From Desulfurococcaceae archaeon AG1 (GTDB lineage: Archaea > Thermoproteota > Thermoprotei_A > Sulfolobales > AG1), in the NCBI GenBank assembly GCA_003116855.1, contig BEWT01000005.1, positions 62,001 to 126,000 on the forward strand: a stretch of 64,000 nt of DNA. Direction: 5' to 3'. The notes beneath the pieces were generated by a model. It ran no database searches. It was given only the letters and a program-made list of their open reading frames with translations, and was not told where the DNA came from. A program made the translations under genes and the position numbers. Below are positions 63,467-64,000 of this stretch, in pieces. Within the stretch, counting starts at the first letter, position 1. Every line of letters starts with the position of its first letter.

Positions 63467-63649
63467 ATGGGTGTGGAGACTAGGAGTAGGGAGGATACTT
63501 CTCATGATCTGGTGGTGGAGGAGCTAAGACATAAGCTAAAGGATCTAACCCCAAGCATGGATATTCTTGTTGAGACGGCTCAAAAGCTGCCGGGTGCTGA
63601 AGGAGGTCTTAGCAAGAGAGATCTAAATATTGTGGCACAGGATGGCTGA
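63467..63649 (+). CDS. Short hypothetical protein, possibly truncated
   Basis: Sixty residues (GVETRSREDTSHDLVVEELR ... GGLSKRDLNIVAQDG) starting one base after the winged-helix gene. An adjacent frame from ATG 63642 (AEFNRWLAESLKQARLRVFL) continues for about 40 plausible codons before running into the dispersed repeat, suggesting a larger gene broken by a frameshift. If the upstream protein is an AbiEi-like antitoxin this would be the site of its toxin partner, but I see no nucleotidyltransferase motif. Confidence 0.35.
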   Translation: MGVETRSREDTSHDLVVEELRHKLKDLTPSMDILVETAQKLPGAEGGLSKRDLNIVAQDG

Positions 63650-63804
63650 GTTCAATAGGTGGCTTGCTGAGAGTTTAAAACAAGCAAGACTAAGAGTGTT
63701 CCTGAGCCCACCTCTGAATTATATAGAATTGATTCATGGGGTTCTCATCTGGTTGGGAGACACGTATATATGCTGCTGCCTTCATCCACCGCCCACCTTT
63801 CTTT

Positions 63805-63962
63805 ACCGTTTACCCGAGAGCGGTCTTTTATTTTCTTTTATATCCATTTATGGCCGCCCTCGGGCTCCTCACAGTCTCCCCGAGCCCCCTCACCGCGGTT
63901 CAGCCACGGATCTTGGAAACCCGGGGTCATCATTTCTTATTCTCCGAAAGCTTATAAGTTTT
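63805..63962 (+). repeat. Dispersed repeat, copy 2
   Basis: Direct copy of 59178-59311 with a longer first loop. CCCGAG (63813-63818) pairs with CTCGGG (63859-63864), extended by AGCGG/GGCCGC. It shares GAGCCCCCTC, GGGGTCATC and the CTTATAAGTTT end. The last 38 bases of the window after it hold nothing assignable. Confidence 0.65.
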
Positions 63963-64000
63963 CTGGAGAACATGATGGGATAGTGGAAAGCATGGGCTGG

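Noticed and set aside
62689-63649. Complete AbiE toxin-antitoxin pair
   Set aside because: The winged-helix protein is only loosely AbiEi-like and the following frame has no nucleotidyltransferase motif.
34147-64000. A second att copy of the tRNA-Gly 3' end bounding an integrated element
   Set aside because: The CCCGGGTTCAAATC end occurs in tRNA-Glu and tRNA-Gly only; no downstream duplicate is present in the window.

Overview
The window is chromosomal DNA of a hyperthermophilic crenarchaeote (Thermoproteota). The evidence is the archaeal information-processing set (aIF1A, S6e, L21e, Rpo4, DUF655, Dim1/KsgA), a geranylgeranyl-reductase for archaeal lipids, a RibD-like riboflavin reductase, tRNA genes with and without encoded CCA, GGTG-type Shine-Dalgarno sites with frequent TTG/GTG starts, and type I-A CRISPR loci whose first repeat ends in the crenarchaeal 5' tag ATTGAAAG. 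The genus cannot be named from the sequence alone.

Layout. 1-9.7 kb: partial membrane GT2 glycosyltransferase, asd-aspartate kinase, riboflavin reductase, a tandem Sm/Hfq-like protein, a phosphoribosyltransferase, an FNR-like flavoprotein, a SWIM protein and a divergently arranged tungstate/molybdate-type ABC transporter. 9.9-21.5 kb: tRNA-Leu, a possible structured RNA, a YwgA/Panacea-like gene with an HD phosphohydrolase, a membrane protein, the lipid reductase, aIF1A, S6e, a THEP1 NTPase, an aminotransferase, the conserved L21e-Rpo4-DUF655-Dim1 cluster and tRNA-Glu. 21.7-27.4 kb: a split adenine-N6 methyltransferase pair, a beta-RFAP synthase with a radical SAM enzyme, and ThyX. 27.7-32.3 kb: a leuABCD operon with bacterial-type leuC and leuD. 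32.4-37.4 kb: a D-aminoacylase-like amidohydrolase, tRNA-Gly beside a tyrosine recombinase, and a VWA protein.

37.5-58.5 kb is an extended CRISPR-Cas region. A first type I-A effector operon (small subunit-cas7-cas5-cas3'-cas3''-cas8a) is followed on the other strand by an ABC/RecF-like ATPase with a Cys-rich partner, which is a candidate defence pair. Then comes an almost symmetrical unit: a winged-helix regulator, leader, 28-repeat array on +, one shared spacer, 37-repeat array on -, a mirror-image leader, and csa3. A second type I-A operon follows (csa5-cas7-cas5-cas8a-cas3'-cas3''-cas6). No cas1, cas2 or cas4 lies in the window. Two pairs of overlapping spacers in the first array let a CCN PAM be read directly from the window.

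58.5-64 kb is an accessory tail: a hairpin-rich segment, broken or orphan small genes, a phosphoesterase, a Panacea-like protein, a STAND-like ATPase and a winged-helix protein. Most of it lies between two direct copies of a hairpin-containing dispersed repeat.

A recurring oddity is that several clearly coding frames (THEP1, leuA, the first small-subunit gene, perhaps the VWA gene) have no ATG, GTG or TTG at the expected start although three of them have a good Shine-Dalgarno site. Non-canonical initiation or base errors would both explain this.
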